Part shown: positions 50,008 to 57,108 of the stretch, one piece after another | Numbering within the stretch: position 1 is the stretch's first letter | Layout: every line of letters begins with the position of its first letter | Notes under the pieces: generated by a model | What the model was told of the DNA's origin: nothing | The model's input: only the letters and a program-made list of their open reading frames with translations | Databases searched by the model: none | Program-made: the position numbers and the translations under genes | Assembly (NCBI GenBank): GCA_002431805.1 | Contig: DJEE01000140.1 | Coordinates: forward strand, 1-58,257 | Source of the DNA: Eggerthellaceae bacterium UBA5906 | GTDB taxonomy: Bacteria > Actinomycetota > Coriobacteriia > Coriobacteriales > Eggerthellaceae | Length of the DNA stretch: 58,257 nt | Reading direction: 5' to 3'

Positions 50008-50807
50008 CAAGGGAAAACGAAGGTGCGGCGCAGGCTGCGCCAACCGCAGGGCCGCTGGTGCAAACGCATGGGTTAACTGTGTCCTACGCGGGCAACGAAG
50101 CGCTGCATCCCACCGATCTTGCGTTTGCGGCAGGTGAAGTCGCGGCGCTTATCGGCCCTTCCGGTTGCGGCAAGTCAACGTTTTTGCGCTGCCTGAACCT
50201 TATGAACCGCGAAATCCCCAAGTGCAAAATAGGCGGCGAGGTGCACTATCACGGGCGCAACATCAACACGCGCAAGGAAAACCTGTTCGAGCTGCGCAAG
50301 TCCATCGGCATGGTGTTCCAGCAGCCTACGCCGTTTCGCAAGTCCATCCGCGACAACATTCTGTTCGCTCCGAAACGCCACGGCTTGGTGCGCGGGCGCG
50401 ACGAGGCGGATGCGCTTGTTGAGGAAAGCTTGCGTGCCGGCGCGCTGTGGGACGAGGTGAAGGACAAGCTTGACCACAGCGCCATGGCGCTGTCCGGTGG
50501 CCAGCAGCAGCGCTTGTGCATTGCGCGCACGCTTGCCATGCACCCTGACGTGGTGCTGTTCGACGAGCCGTGCAGCGCTCTTGACCCCATTTCCACGTTC
50601 ACGGTGGAAGAAACCATCCGCTCCATTGCCCAGGCGGGCATTTGCGCCATCATCGTGACGCACAACATGGAGCAGGCCACGCGCGTATCGGACAGGACGG
50701 CGTTTTTCTACGTGGGCGATATGGTGGAAACTGGGCCGACGAAGCAGCTGTTCAGCCAGCCGAAAGACAAGCGTTTGCAAGACTACCTGACGGGAAGGTT
50801 CGGCTGA
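50004..50807 (+). CDS. pstB: Phosphate ABC transporter ATPase PstB, first copy
   Basis: A 267-residue ATPase: Walker [11 protein letters not shown]-loop [17 protein letters not shown], signature [15 protein letters not shown], Walker [14 protein letters not shown], switch histidine VTHNMEQA. The PstB-type [13 protein letters not shown] segment and the C-terminal [34 protein letters not shown] are typical. It diverges from canonical PstB at the DEPCSALDP and QQPTPFRKS positions, where the second copy is conventional. ATG 50004 overlaps the pstA stop, with AGGAGG upstream. The two pstB genes follow each other with a four-base gap. Confidence 0.94.
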   Translation: MTRENEGAAQAAPTAGPLVQTHGLTVSYAGNEALHPTDLAFAAGEVAALIGPSGCGKSTFLRCLNLMNREIPKCKIGGEVHYHGRNINTRKENLFELRKSIGMVFQQPTPFRKSIRDNILFAPKRHGLVRGRDEADALVEESLRAGALWDEVKDKLDHSAMALSGGQQQRLCIARTLAMHPDVVLFDEPCSALDPISTFTVEETIRSIAQAGICAIIVTHNMEQATRVSDRTAFFYVGDMVETGPTKQLFSQPKDKRLQDYLTGRFG

Positions 50808-50811
50808 TCGT

Positions 50812-51597
50812 ATGGCGAACACGATAATCAACGATGCCGTGGCGAAGGATGAGCCCATGATCTCCATCCGCGATTTCAACCTGTGGTACGACGACTTCCA
50901 GGCGTTGAAGGACATCACGCTCGACATCCCGAAAAATCGCGCCACGGCCTTTATCGGCCCTTCGGGTTGCGGTAAGTCAACGCTGCTGCGCACGTTCAAC
51001 CGCATGTGCGATTTTGTGCCAAGCGTGCGTACGCAGGGCTCCATCGAAGTGGCTGGGCAGGATATTTTCGCCGGCGATGCCTATGCGTTGCGCGTGCGGG
51101 TGGGCATGGTGTTTCAGCATCCCAACCCGTTTCCCATGTCTATCCGCGACAACGTTTTGTACGGTCCGCGCCGCATGGGCAAGTTGCCGAAGGTCGATGC
51201 CGACGAGCTGGTGGAGCGGTGTTTGCGCGACGCGGGCTTATGGGATGAGGTGCGCGATAAGCTGGGCGAAAGCGGGCTGGGGCTTTCCGGCGGCCAGCAG
51301 CAGCGCTTGTGCATTGCGCGTGCGCTGGCAACAAAGCCCGAGGTGCTGCTTATGGATGAGCCCACCAGCGCGCTTGACCCTATTTCCACGGCGCTGATCG
51401 AAGAGCTGATGGTACAGCTGGCGCGTGAGCACACGGTGGTGGTTGTGACGCACAACATGCAGCAAGCCACGCGCGTTGCGGACAAAACCGCGTTTTTCTA
51501 CCTGGGCGAGCTTATTGAGGCTGGCCCCACCAAGCAGCTGTTCAGCAACCCTGCGCAGCAGAAAACGAAGGATTACCTGACGGGAAGGTTCAGCTAA
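50812..51597 (+). CDS. pstB: Phosphate ABC transporter ATPase PstB, second copy
   Basis: A 261-residue ATPase with canonical PstB features: [109 protein letters not shown] and [29 protein letters not shown]. It is the likely principal ATPase of the transporter; whether both copies form a heterodimer or work separately is not visible. The stop overlaps the phoU start (TAATG). Confidence 0.95.
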   Translation: MANTIINDAVAKDEPMISIRDFNLWYDDFQALKDITLDIPKNRATAFIGPSGCGKSTLLRTFNRMCDFVPSVRTQGSIEVAGQDIFAGDAYALRVRVGMVFQHPNPFPMSIRDNVLYGPRRMGKLPKVDADELVERCLRDAGLWDEVRDKLGESGLGLSGGQQQRLCIARALATKPEVLLMDEPTSALDPISTALIEELMVQLAREHTVVVVTHNMQQATRVADKTAFFYLGELIEAGPTKQLFSNPAQQKTKDYLTGRFS

Positions 51598-52271
51598 TGC
51601 AAACTCGCACGAAATATATCGAGAAGCTGGAGGACTTAAGCGCGCTTATCAACCAGCTTGGTGAGAAATCGGTGCTTGATGTGCGTGCCGCCGGTCGTGC
51701 GCTTGCCGGCGATGCCGAGGCGGGCGAGCGGGTGATTGCGGGCGGCAAGATGAGCCGTCGTTTGCGCGCGTCCATTGAGGACAGGTGCCTTGACATCATG
51801 CTGATGCAGCAGCCCTTGGTGGCCGATGACCTGCGAGAGGTTACAGGTGCGTTCCGCATCGTAAGCGACCTTACGCACATCGACGAGATGACGCGCGACG
51901 TGGCGTATCTGTCGCAGCAGCTTACGCCGAAGGCCGTCTCTCATCTGTCTGACGAGTTCAGGCAGGCAACGGATGCGGTGTCGAACATGGTTGCCCTGGC
52001 GGCGAAGGCGTTTGCCGATGCGGATGTGGCTCTGGCGCAGCGCGTGTACGCCATGGACGATACGGTGGACGACCTGTATGATCGCTGTGAGCAGGTGGTT
52101 GTGGATTTGATTCGCAGCGAGAACGCGGGCGCGCGTCATCTTACGGAGCTTTTGATGGTTGCGAAGTACTTCGAGCGCATGGGCGACGACGCGCAGCGTA
52201 TTGCAAGCTGGGCAGTTTTCCGCGCAACAGGCGAGCATACGCTGCCCGACGCAGGCAGGGAAGAAGTATAA
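51597..52271 (+). CDS. phoU: Phosphate signalling protein PhoU
   Basis: A 224-residue all-helical protein of two three-helix repeats. [25 protein letters not shown] opens the first; RRLRASIEDRCLDIMLMQQPLVADDLREVTGAFRIVSDLTHIDEMTRDVAYL contains the conserved metal-cluster region. The second repeat ends LTELLMVAKYFERMGDDAQRIASWAVF. PhoU transmits transporter status to the PhoR-type kinase and limits phosphate uptake. Start ATG 51597 overlaps the pstB stop. It is the last gene of the pst operon; regX3 follows after a gap with its own Pho-box-like element. Confidence 0.94.
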   Translation: MQTRTKYIEKLEDLSALINQLGEKSVLDVRAAGRALAGDAEAGERVIAGGKMSRRLRASIEDRCLDIMLMQQPLVADDLREVTGAFRIVSDLTHIDEMTRDVAYLSQQLTPKAVSHLSDEFRQATDAVSNMVALAAKAFADADVALAQRVYAMDDTVDDLYDRCEQVVVDLIRSENAGARHLTELLMVAKYFERMGDDAQRIASWAVFRATGEHTLPDAGREEV

Positions 52272-52281
52272 AGCCCGTATT

Positions 52282-52304
52282 GTAAAGGGAGCGTAAAACC
52301 TTGC
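52282..52304 (+). promoter_or_regulatory. Pho-box-like element upstream of regX3
   Basis: TGTAA-N7-GTAAAACCTTG, an exact match in sequence and spacing to 46925-46947 before pstS. It lies 148 bases before the regX3 start and 39 bases before the extended -10. Confidence 0.65.
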
Positions 52305-52342
52305 AGGCGGATATATGCACCTGGGCAGCAACGGGTAAAGCG

Positions 52343-52351
52343 TGCTATGGT
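52343..52351 (+). promoter_or_regulatory. Extended -10 promoter for regX3
   Basis: TGC-TATGGT, an extended -10 element 78 bases before the regX3 start codon and downstream of the Pho-box-like repeat. Confidence 0.45.
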
Positions 52352-52429
52352 GACCTGGGTATATTGCGCGAAGAGAAGCGCAGGCCCTGCGAGTGGCCGG
52401 GACTTTCAGAGCGGGTAAGGGCGGAAGCG

Positions 52430-53122
52430 ATGATTTACTATTTGGAAGATGACACCAACATTCGTGATTTAACGGTGTACGCGTTGCGTCAAGCTGGCTT
52501 GAGCGCCACCGGGTTTGCGAATGCTCGCGAGTTTTTCGCCGCCTGCCGTGAAAACGTTCCCGACCTGGTGCTGCTTGACATCATGCTGCCCGAAATGGAC
52601 GGCCTTGAGGTGCTGCGCCGGTTGCGCGTCGATCATTCCACGAAGCATCTGCCCATCATGATGCTTACGGCAAAGGGCACGGAATTCGATAAAGTAGTAG
52701 GCCTTGACGCTGGTGCCGATGATTACTTGGCAAAGCCGTTTGGCATGATGGAACTGGTCAGCCGCGTGAACGCGCTGCTGCGTCGCGCCGCCGCGCCGGT
52801 GGCTGCGCCGGGTGACGATCTTGTGTGCGGGCCCATTGAGCTGAGCGTAATGGCGCACACCGTTACCGCAGGTGGTACTACCGTTGAGCTTACGCTCAAA
52901 GAGTTCGATTTGCTGCGCGCGCTTATGAAAAACGAGGGGCGCGTGTTGTCGCGCGGCCAGCTGCTTGAAGACGTGTGGGGCATGACGTTTGTGGGCGAGA
53001 CGCGCACGGTGGACGTGCACATTCAAACGCTGCGCCAGAAACTGTCCAATGCGTGTTCGGGTGCTGACGGCTACATTAAAACCGTTCGCGGCGTAGGCTA
53101 CTGCATGAAGCAGGCGGAATAG
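52430..53122 (+). CDS. regX3: OmpR/PhoB-family response regulator of the phosphate regulon
   Basis: A 230-residue regulator. The receiver domain shows IYYLEDDTNIRDL (acidic pocket), phospho-acceptor aspartate in DLVLLDIMLPEMDG, threonine in IMMLTAKG and lysine in YLAKPFGM. The C-terminal winged helix is VELTLKEFDLLRALMKNEGRVLSRGQLLEDVWG with TVDVHIQTLRQKLS and IKTVRGVGYCM. Downstream of phoU and just before a kinase gene, it is the PhoB/PhoP/RegX3-type activator of pst. Start ATG 52430 follows GGCGGAAG. The Pho-box-like element in its promoter suggests autoactivation. Confidence 0.92.
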   Translation: MIYYLEDDTNIRDLTVYALRQAGLSATGFANAREFFAACRENVPDLVLLDIMLPEMDGLEVLRRLRVDHSTKHLPIMMLTAKGTEFDKVVGLDAGADDYLAKPFGMMELVSRVNALLRRAAAPVAAPGDDLVCGPIELSVMAHTVTAGGTTVELTLKEFDLLRALMKNEGRVLSRGQLLEDVWGMTFVGETRTVDVHIQTLRQKLSNACSGADGYIKTVRGVGYCMKQAE

Positions 53123-53131
53123 GGTTGACGC

Positions 53132-54565
53132 ATGAGCCCTACAAGCAATCACGTTAAAAACCTTTCGGGTCGCATCTTCAATAGCGTTTTAGCGTTCACG
53201 CTTGGCATTGTGCTGGCATTTGCGGTGGTCATCACCAGCATTTTCTACTTCTCGTACGAGCACGATGCCGAGCGTGCTCTTTCCGATGCGGCAAGCCGTG
53301 CGGCGTCGTATCTTAACGATGCGCCGTCCACCGATGCCACTACCATGCTGTCGCAGCAGTTCAGCGGGGCAACGCGCTACACGCTTATCAGCGAAAGCGG
53401 CCTGGTGCTGTACGACAGTCAAGCCGATGCCAACCTTATGGACAACCACGCCACGCGGCCTGAAGTGCAAGAAGCTGCGCGCGCGGGCGGAGCTGTGAGC
53501 ATGCGCTATTCCGACACGCTTGGCACCGACACCGTGTATGCGGCCGAAAAGCTTTCCGATGGGCGCATTGTGCGCTTGTCGGAAACGCGCCATTCGCTGT
53601 TCGCGTTTCTAGGCGAGATGCTCATTCCCGTGCTTGTTGCGCTGGTGGTTGCGGCGGGGCTGGTGTTTTTGCTGTCCCGCGCGCTCACAAAGCACATCAT
53701 GAAACCCATTGACGCGCTTGACATGGCCGAACCGCTGGAAAATGAGATCTACGAGGAAATGGTGCCCTTGCTGCGTCGCATCGACGACCAGCAGGTGCTG
53801 CTTAAAAAGCAGAACAAAGAGCTTGCCGAAGCGGAAAGTATGCGCCGCGACTTCTCAAGCAACGTAAGTCACGAGATGAAAACGCCCTTGCAGGTTATCT
53901 CGGGCTACGCGGAGCTTATGAAAAACGATATGGTGTTGCCCGGCGACCGTCAGAAATTCGCAGGCCTTATTTACGACGAGGCGCAAGCGATGCGTGGCCT
54001 TATCAACGACGTGCTCACGCTGTCGAAGCTTGACGAAAGCGCGTTTACGCGCGAGGAGCTGCCCATTGATGCGAAGGCCGTTGCTGAGCGCATGGCGGGG
54101 CGTTTGACGTCGTTTGCGGCTGACCAGGGCGTTTCCATCCAAGTTATGGGAGATGAAGCGCTCATTCGCGGCAGCGAGACGCTTGCCGAGGAAATGCTGT
54201 ACAACCTTATCGAAAACGGCGTGCGCTACAACCACGAAGGCGGAAGCGTTACCGTAAGCGTGTCGCAGGATTCGGCATCGCAACAAGATATTGCCACGTT
54301 GCGCGAAGCGGGCGCCGAGGGCGACATAAACTCGGTGGTAACGGTGCGCGTTGCCGACACGGGCCCGGGCATTCCCGTTGAGGCGCGTGAGAAGGTGTTT
54401 CAGCGCTTTTTCCGCTTGGATAAAAGCCGTTCGAAGGAAACGGGTGGCACGGGGCTTGGCCTGGCCATCGTGAAGCATGCGGTGCAGTACCACCGTGGCG
54501 TTATCAGCGTGGAAGGTGCGCCGGGCGAGGGCACCACGTTTGTGCTGAAATTTCCCGGGGCATAA
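53132..54565 (+). CDS. phoR: PhoR/SenX3-type sensor histidine kinase
   Basis: A 477-residue membrane kinase. One membrane segment near residues 15-40 (SVLAFTLGIVLAFAVVITSIFYF), an extracytoplasmic sensor of about 120 residues, and a second membrane segment near residues 165-188 (MLIPVLVALVVAAGLVFLLS). The HisKA helix has the phospho-acceptor in FSSNVSHEMKTPLQVISGY. The ATPase domain shows LYNLIENGVRYNHEGG (N box), VADTGPGIP (G1), FFRLDKSRSKETGGTGLGLAIVKHAV (F/G2). No PAS domain is obvious, unlike E. coli PhoR. It pairs with the regulator 9 bases upstream. The terminal codons overlap the T run of a minus-strand RNA. Confidence 0.92.
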   Translation: MSPTSNHVKNLSGRIFNSVLAFTLGIVLAFAVVITSIFYFSYEHDAERALSDAASRAASYLNDAPSTDATTMLSQQFSGATRYTLISESGLVLYDSQADANLMDNHATRPEVQEAARAGGAVSMRYSDTLGTDTVYAAEKLSDGRIVRLSETRHSLFAFLGEMLIPVLVALVVAAGLVFLLSRALTKHIMKPIDALDMAEPLENEIYEEMVPLLRRIDDQQVLLKKQNKELAEAESMRRDFSSNVSHEMKTPLQVISGYAELMKNDMVLPGDRQKFAGLIYDEAQAMRGLINDVLTLSKLDESAFTREELPIDAKAVAERMAGRLTSFAADQGVSIQVMGDEALIRGSETLAEEMLYNLIENGVRYNHEGGSVTVSVSQDSASQQDIATLREAGAEGDINSVVTVRVADTGPGIPVEAREKVFQRFFRLDKSRSKETGGTGLGLAIVKHAVQYHRGVISVEGAPGEGTTFVLKFPGA

Positions 54566-54741
54566 AAAAGTCCCGCCCCTGGCCGGAAGGATGAACCCAC
54601 CTCAGTCAAGGTGGGTGCTCGCAGCATGCTTCCCGGCTTTCGTGCCAACGGGCGCGAATCTCCGTTTCACAGGCTATCTTGAGCTCCCTCATAAATAGCA
54701 TCGGTCCATCGCAAAAGTACGGCTACAAGGGCGGAACCTGT
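54564..54741 (-). ncRNA. Candidate 6S-like structured RNA
   Basis: Minus-strand promoter: TTTACT (54774-54769), 16 bases, TATACT (54752-54747). The predicted transcript, about 178 bases, starts near GACAGGUUCCGCCC and ends in GGGGCGGGAC followed by six T. Its two ends can form a closing stem (GUUCCGCCC with GGGGCGGGAC), enclosing several hairpins such as ACCCACCU/AGGUGGGU near 54595-54616. Length, closed-end shape and location beside rarA, a known 6S RNA neighbour in some Gram-positives, suggest 6S RNA. The internal fold is not clearly 6S, so the class is uncertain. It fills most of the 379-base gap before rarA. Confidence 0.45.
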
Positions 54742-54789
54742 CTTTGAGTATATGGGGCTTCAAATCAAAGTAAAGTCTTGACAGGTTCC
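54733..54789. repeat. Inverted repeat surrounding the minus-strand RNA promoter
   Basis: GGAACCTGTC (54733-54742) and GACAGGTTCC (54780-54789) are perfect 10-bp arms flanking the -35/-10 region of the candidate RNA. An inner CTTTGA/TCAAAG pair lies within. It could be an operator or a remnant of a mobile repeat. Confidence 0.55.
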
Positions 54790-54905
54790 CCGAAACGTTG
54801 CAGAGCGTAACCTGAATGTTTGCAAGGGGCGCGCTGGCGTGCGCATAAGGATTTTTCGTTGGCAAAGCACGCCTGATTTTTCTTCTAGGCAAACAAACGT
54901 TCGCA

Positions 54906-54914
54906 TGTTATGAT
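54906..54914 (+). promoter_or_regulatory. Extended -10 promoter for rarA
   Basis: TGT-TATGAT lies 30 bases before the rarA start codon. Confidence 0.5.
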
Positions 54915-54944
54915 GGGTGCCTAGCAATCAAGCAAGGGGCGCGT

Positions 54945-56360
54945 ATGGACACACTTTTCACCGCAATGGAAAACGAACGTAAGCAGCAGGTAGCACCGCT
55001 GGCGGTGCGCATGCGCCCGCGCACGCTTGAGGACGTGGTAGGGCAGGTTGACGCGGTGGGGCCGGGCAGCTGGCTGCGCACGGCAATCGAGCAGGACAAC
55101 GTAAGCTCCGTTATTTTATACGGCCCTGCAGGAACAGGGAAAACGTCCATTGCGCACGTTATCGCCGAAACCACGAAAGCCGCGTTCGTGGAAGTGTCGG
55201 CCATTGGCGGCACCGTGTCTGATTTGCGGCGCGAAATAGACGCTGCCGAAAAGCGCTTGGCGCTCAACGGTTCGCGCACCATTTTGTTCGTAGACGAAAT
55301 TCACCGCTTTAACCGCAGCCAACAGGACGCGTTGCTACATGCGGTTGAAAACCGCGTGGTGGTGTTGGTGGGTGCTACCACGGAAAACCCGTTTTTCGAG
55401 GTGAATTCCGCGCTTATCAGCCGTTCGCGCGTGGTCGAGCTGCACGGGCTGTCCGACGGGGATATCGCCCGCTTGGTTGATCGTGCGGTGCAAGACGAGC
55501 GCGGCTTGGCGGGCCGTTATCGGTTGCAGCCCGATGCGCGCAGCGCAATTGTGCTGCTGGCGGGCGGTGATGGCCGTGCGTCGCTTACCACGCTTGAGCT
55601 TGCGGCGGGCATGCAAAAGCCCGGTACGCGGGAAAACCCTGCAGTAATCACGAAGGCGCAGGTTGAAAGCGCAACGCCGCATCGCGCTTTGCCTTACGAC
55701 AAGAACAAAGACATGCATTACGACATCATATCCGCGTTCATCAAATCGATGCGCGGGTCTGACCCTGACGCCGCGCTGTACTGGTTGGCGCGCATGATCG
55801 ACGGCGGCGAAGATCCGAAGTACATTGCGCGGCGCATGTTCATTCACGCGTCTGAAGACGTGGGCAACGCCGATCCGCAGGCGCTGCTGGTGGCAGAGGC
55901 GGCGTTTAAGGCCGCCGAGGTTATCGGCTATCCGGAATGCCGCATCAATCTAGCGCAGGCGGCGGTGTACATTGCGCTTGCTCCGAAAAGCAACGCCGCC
56001 GAAGCGGGCATAGACGCCGCGCTTGCCGAAGTGCGCCATGGGCCAAAACGCGACGTGCCCGATTACCTGCGCGACCGTCATCGCCCCGGCTCGGAAAACT
56101 ATGGCGAGTACAAATACCCGCACAACTACCCAGGTGGCTGGGTAGATCAGCGCTACTTGCCTGAGGGTTTGGAGCGTGGGTGCTTCTATCATCCGTCCGA
56201 GCGCGGGTGGGAAGCGTATCGCGTTGAAGCCACCGCGCGTGATCGCGCCCAGGCTGCCCATGCCGCGGCGTTGCGCGCGCAACAACAGGCGGGTGGGAAG
56301 GCTCCCGCGTCCGGCAATGAAAGCGCTGGAGCGTCGGATAATAACCCCACGTCTAAGTGA
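54945..56360 (+). CDS. rarA: Replication-associated recombination protein A (RarA/MgsA)
   Basis: A 471-residue AAA+ ATPase acting at stalled replication forks. PLAVRMRPRTLEDVVGQ opens the clamp-loader-like fold; Walker A is LYGPAGTGKTSIAHVI, Walker B ILFVDEIHRFNRSQQDALL, sensor 1 LVGATTENPFFEVNSALISRSRV. The MgsA C-terminal domain carries YDIISAFIKSMRGSDPDAALYWLARMIDGGEDP and YKYPHNYPGGWVDQRYLPEGL. A glutamine- and alanine-rich, serine-containing tail of about 45 residues ends the protein. Start ATG 54945 follows AAGGGG. Single gene, preceded by an extended -10 promoter. Confidence 0.95.
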   Translation: MDTLFTAMENERKQQVAPLAVRMRPRTLEDVVGQVDAVGPGSWLRTAIEQDNVSSVILYGPAGTGKTSIAHVIAETTKAAFVEVSAIGGTVSDLRREIDAAEKRLALNGSRTILFVDEIHRFNRSQQDALLHAVENRVVVLVGATTENPFFEVNSALISRSRVVELHGLSDGDIARLVDRAVQDERGLAGRYRLQPDARSAIVLLAGGDGRASLTTLELAAGMQKPGTRENPAVITKAQVESATPHRALPYDKNKDMHYDIISAFIKSMRGSDPDAALYWLARMIDGGEDPKYIARRMFIHASEDVGNADPQALLVAEAAFKAAEVIGYPECRINLAQAAVYIALAPKSNAAEAGIDAALAEVRHGPKRDVPDYLRDRHRPGSENYGEYKYPHNYPGGWVDQRYLPEGLERGCFYHPSERGWEAYRVEATARDRAQAAHAAALRAQQQAGGKAPASGNESAGASDNNPTSK

Positions 56361-56434
56361 AGGTAACCGCTGCGCAACCGCTATGAATGGCGGGTGTAAA
56401 CCGCTGCGCGCATTGGTTACTATTTTGCCGGGCG

Positions 56435-56443
56435 TGCTATAGT
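56435..56443 (+). promoter_or_regulatory. Extended -10 promoter for the DUF948-like gene
   Basis: TGC-TATAGT lies 35 bases before the GTG start; TTGGTT 18 bases upstream of the hexamer is a weak -35. Confidence 0.45.
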
Positions 56444-56477
56444 GGCCCAAGACTGTGGCATATAAAGGAGGCGTTTG

Positions 56478-57077
56478 GTGGAATTCGGCGAGATTATGGG
56501 CGTGGTGTTGCCCGTTGTGTACGTTGTGGTTGGCATTGCGCTTGTGTGGTTTGTGGTTGAGCTCATCATGACGGTTCGAAAAACGCGCACCACGGTTGAC
56601 GAGATGAAGCAACAGCTTGATCCGGCGCTTGAGAGCGTGCAGCGCATCACGAAATCGCTCGAGCCTGTGGCCGACAAAGTCGACCCGCTGGTTGATCGCG
56701 TCTCTTTGACGGTTGATGCTGCAAATCTTGAGATTATGCGTGTAGACCAAATTCTTGAAGACGTAAGCGAAATCACCGATTCCGCCTCTAATGCCGTTGG
56801 TGCAGTTGAAACCGTCACGAACGCGCCTGTGGAAATTATGAACAACGTTACAGCCAAAGTGCGCGACAAGCTAAAAGCAAAGCGTGCCAGCGATGAGTCC
56901 ATCGCGTTGGGCGAGGCAAAGGCAAAGGCTCAGGCAGCAGCTTTGGCTGGTGCTGCCGACGATGCTGCTGGGGAAGCTCAGCAGTCCGCAGCGGCCCAAA
57001 CTTCCGCAACGATAGAGGCCGACGCTGACGACCAGCCCGCCTATTTCACGTACGGCGAAACCAAGCCCAAAGAATAA
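56478..57077 (+). CDS. DUF948-like single-span membrane protein
   Basis: A 199-residue protein with one N-terminal membrane segment (VVLPVVYVVVGIALVWFVVELIM) followed by a cytoplasmic coiled-coil-like region (VRKTRTTVDEMKQQLDPALESVQRITKSLEPVADKVDPLVDRVSLTVDAANLEIMRVDQILEDVSEITDSAS), as in YtxG/DUF948 proteins. The last 60 residues are low-complexity and rich in alanine and acidic residues. Function is unknown; such proteins are often linked to envelope stress. Start GTG 56478 has AAAGGAGG at ideal spacing. It is followed after 31 bases by the transporter gene, probably co-transcribed. Confidence 0.78.
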   Translation: MEFGEIMGVVLPVVYVVVGIALVWFVVELIMTVRKTRTTVDEMKQQLDPALESVQRITKSLEPVADKVDPLVDRVSLTVDAANLEIMRVDQILEDVSEITDSASNAVGAVETVTNAPVEIMNNVTAKVRDKLKAKRASDESIALGEAKAKAQAAALAGAADDAAGEAQQSAAAQTSATIEADADDQPAYFTYGETKPKE

Positions 57078-57108
57078 GTTGGCATTGCGTGGCAAGGGGT
57101 CGATGTAG

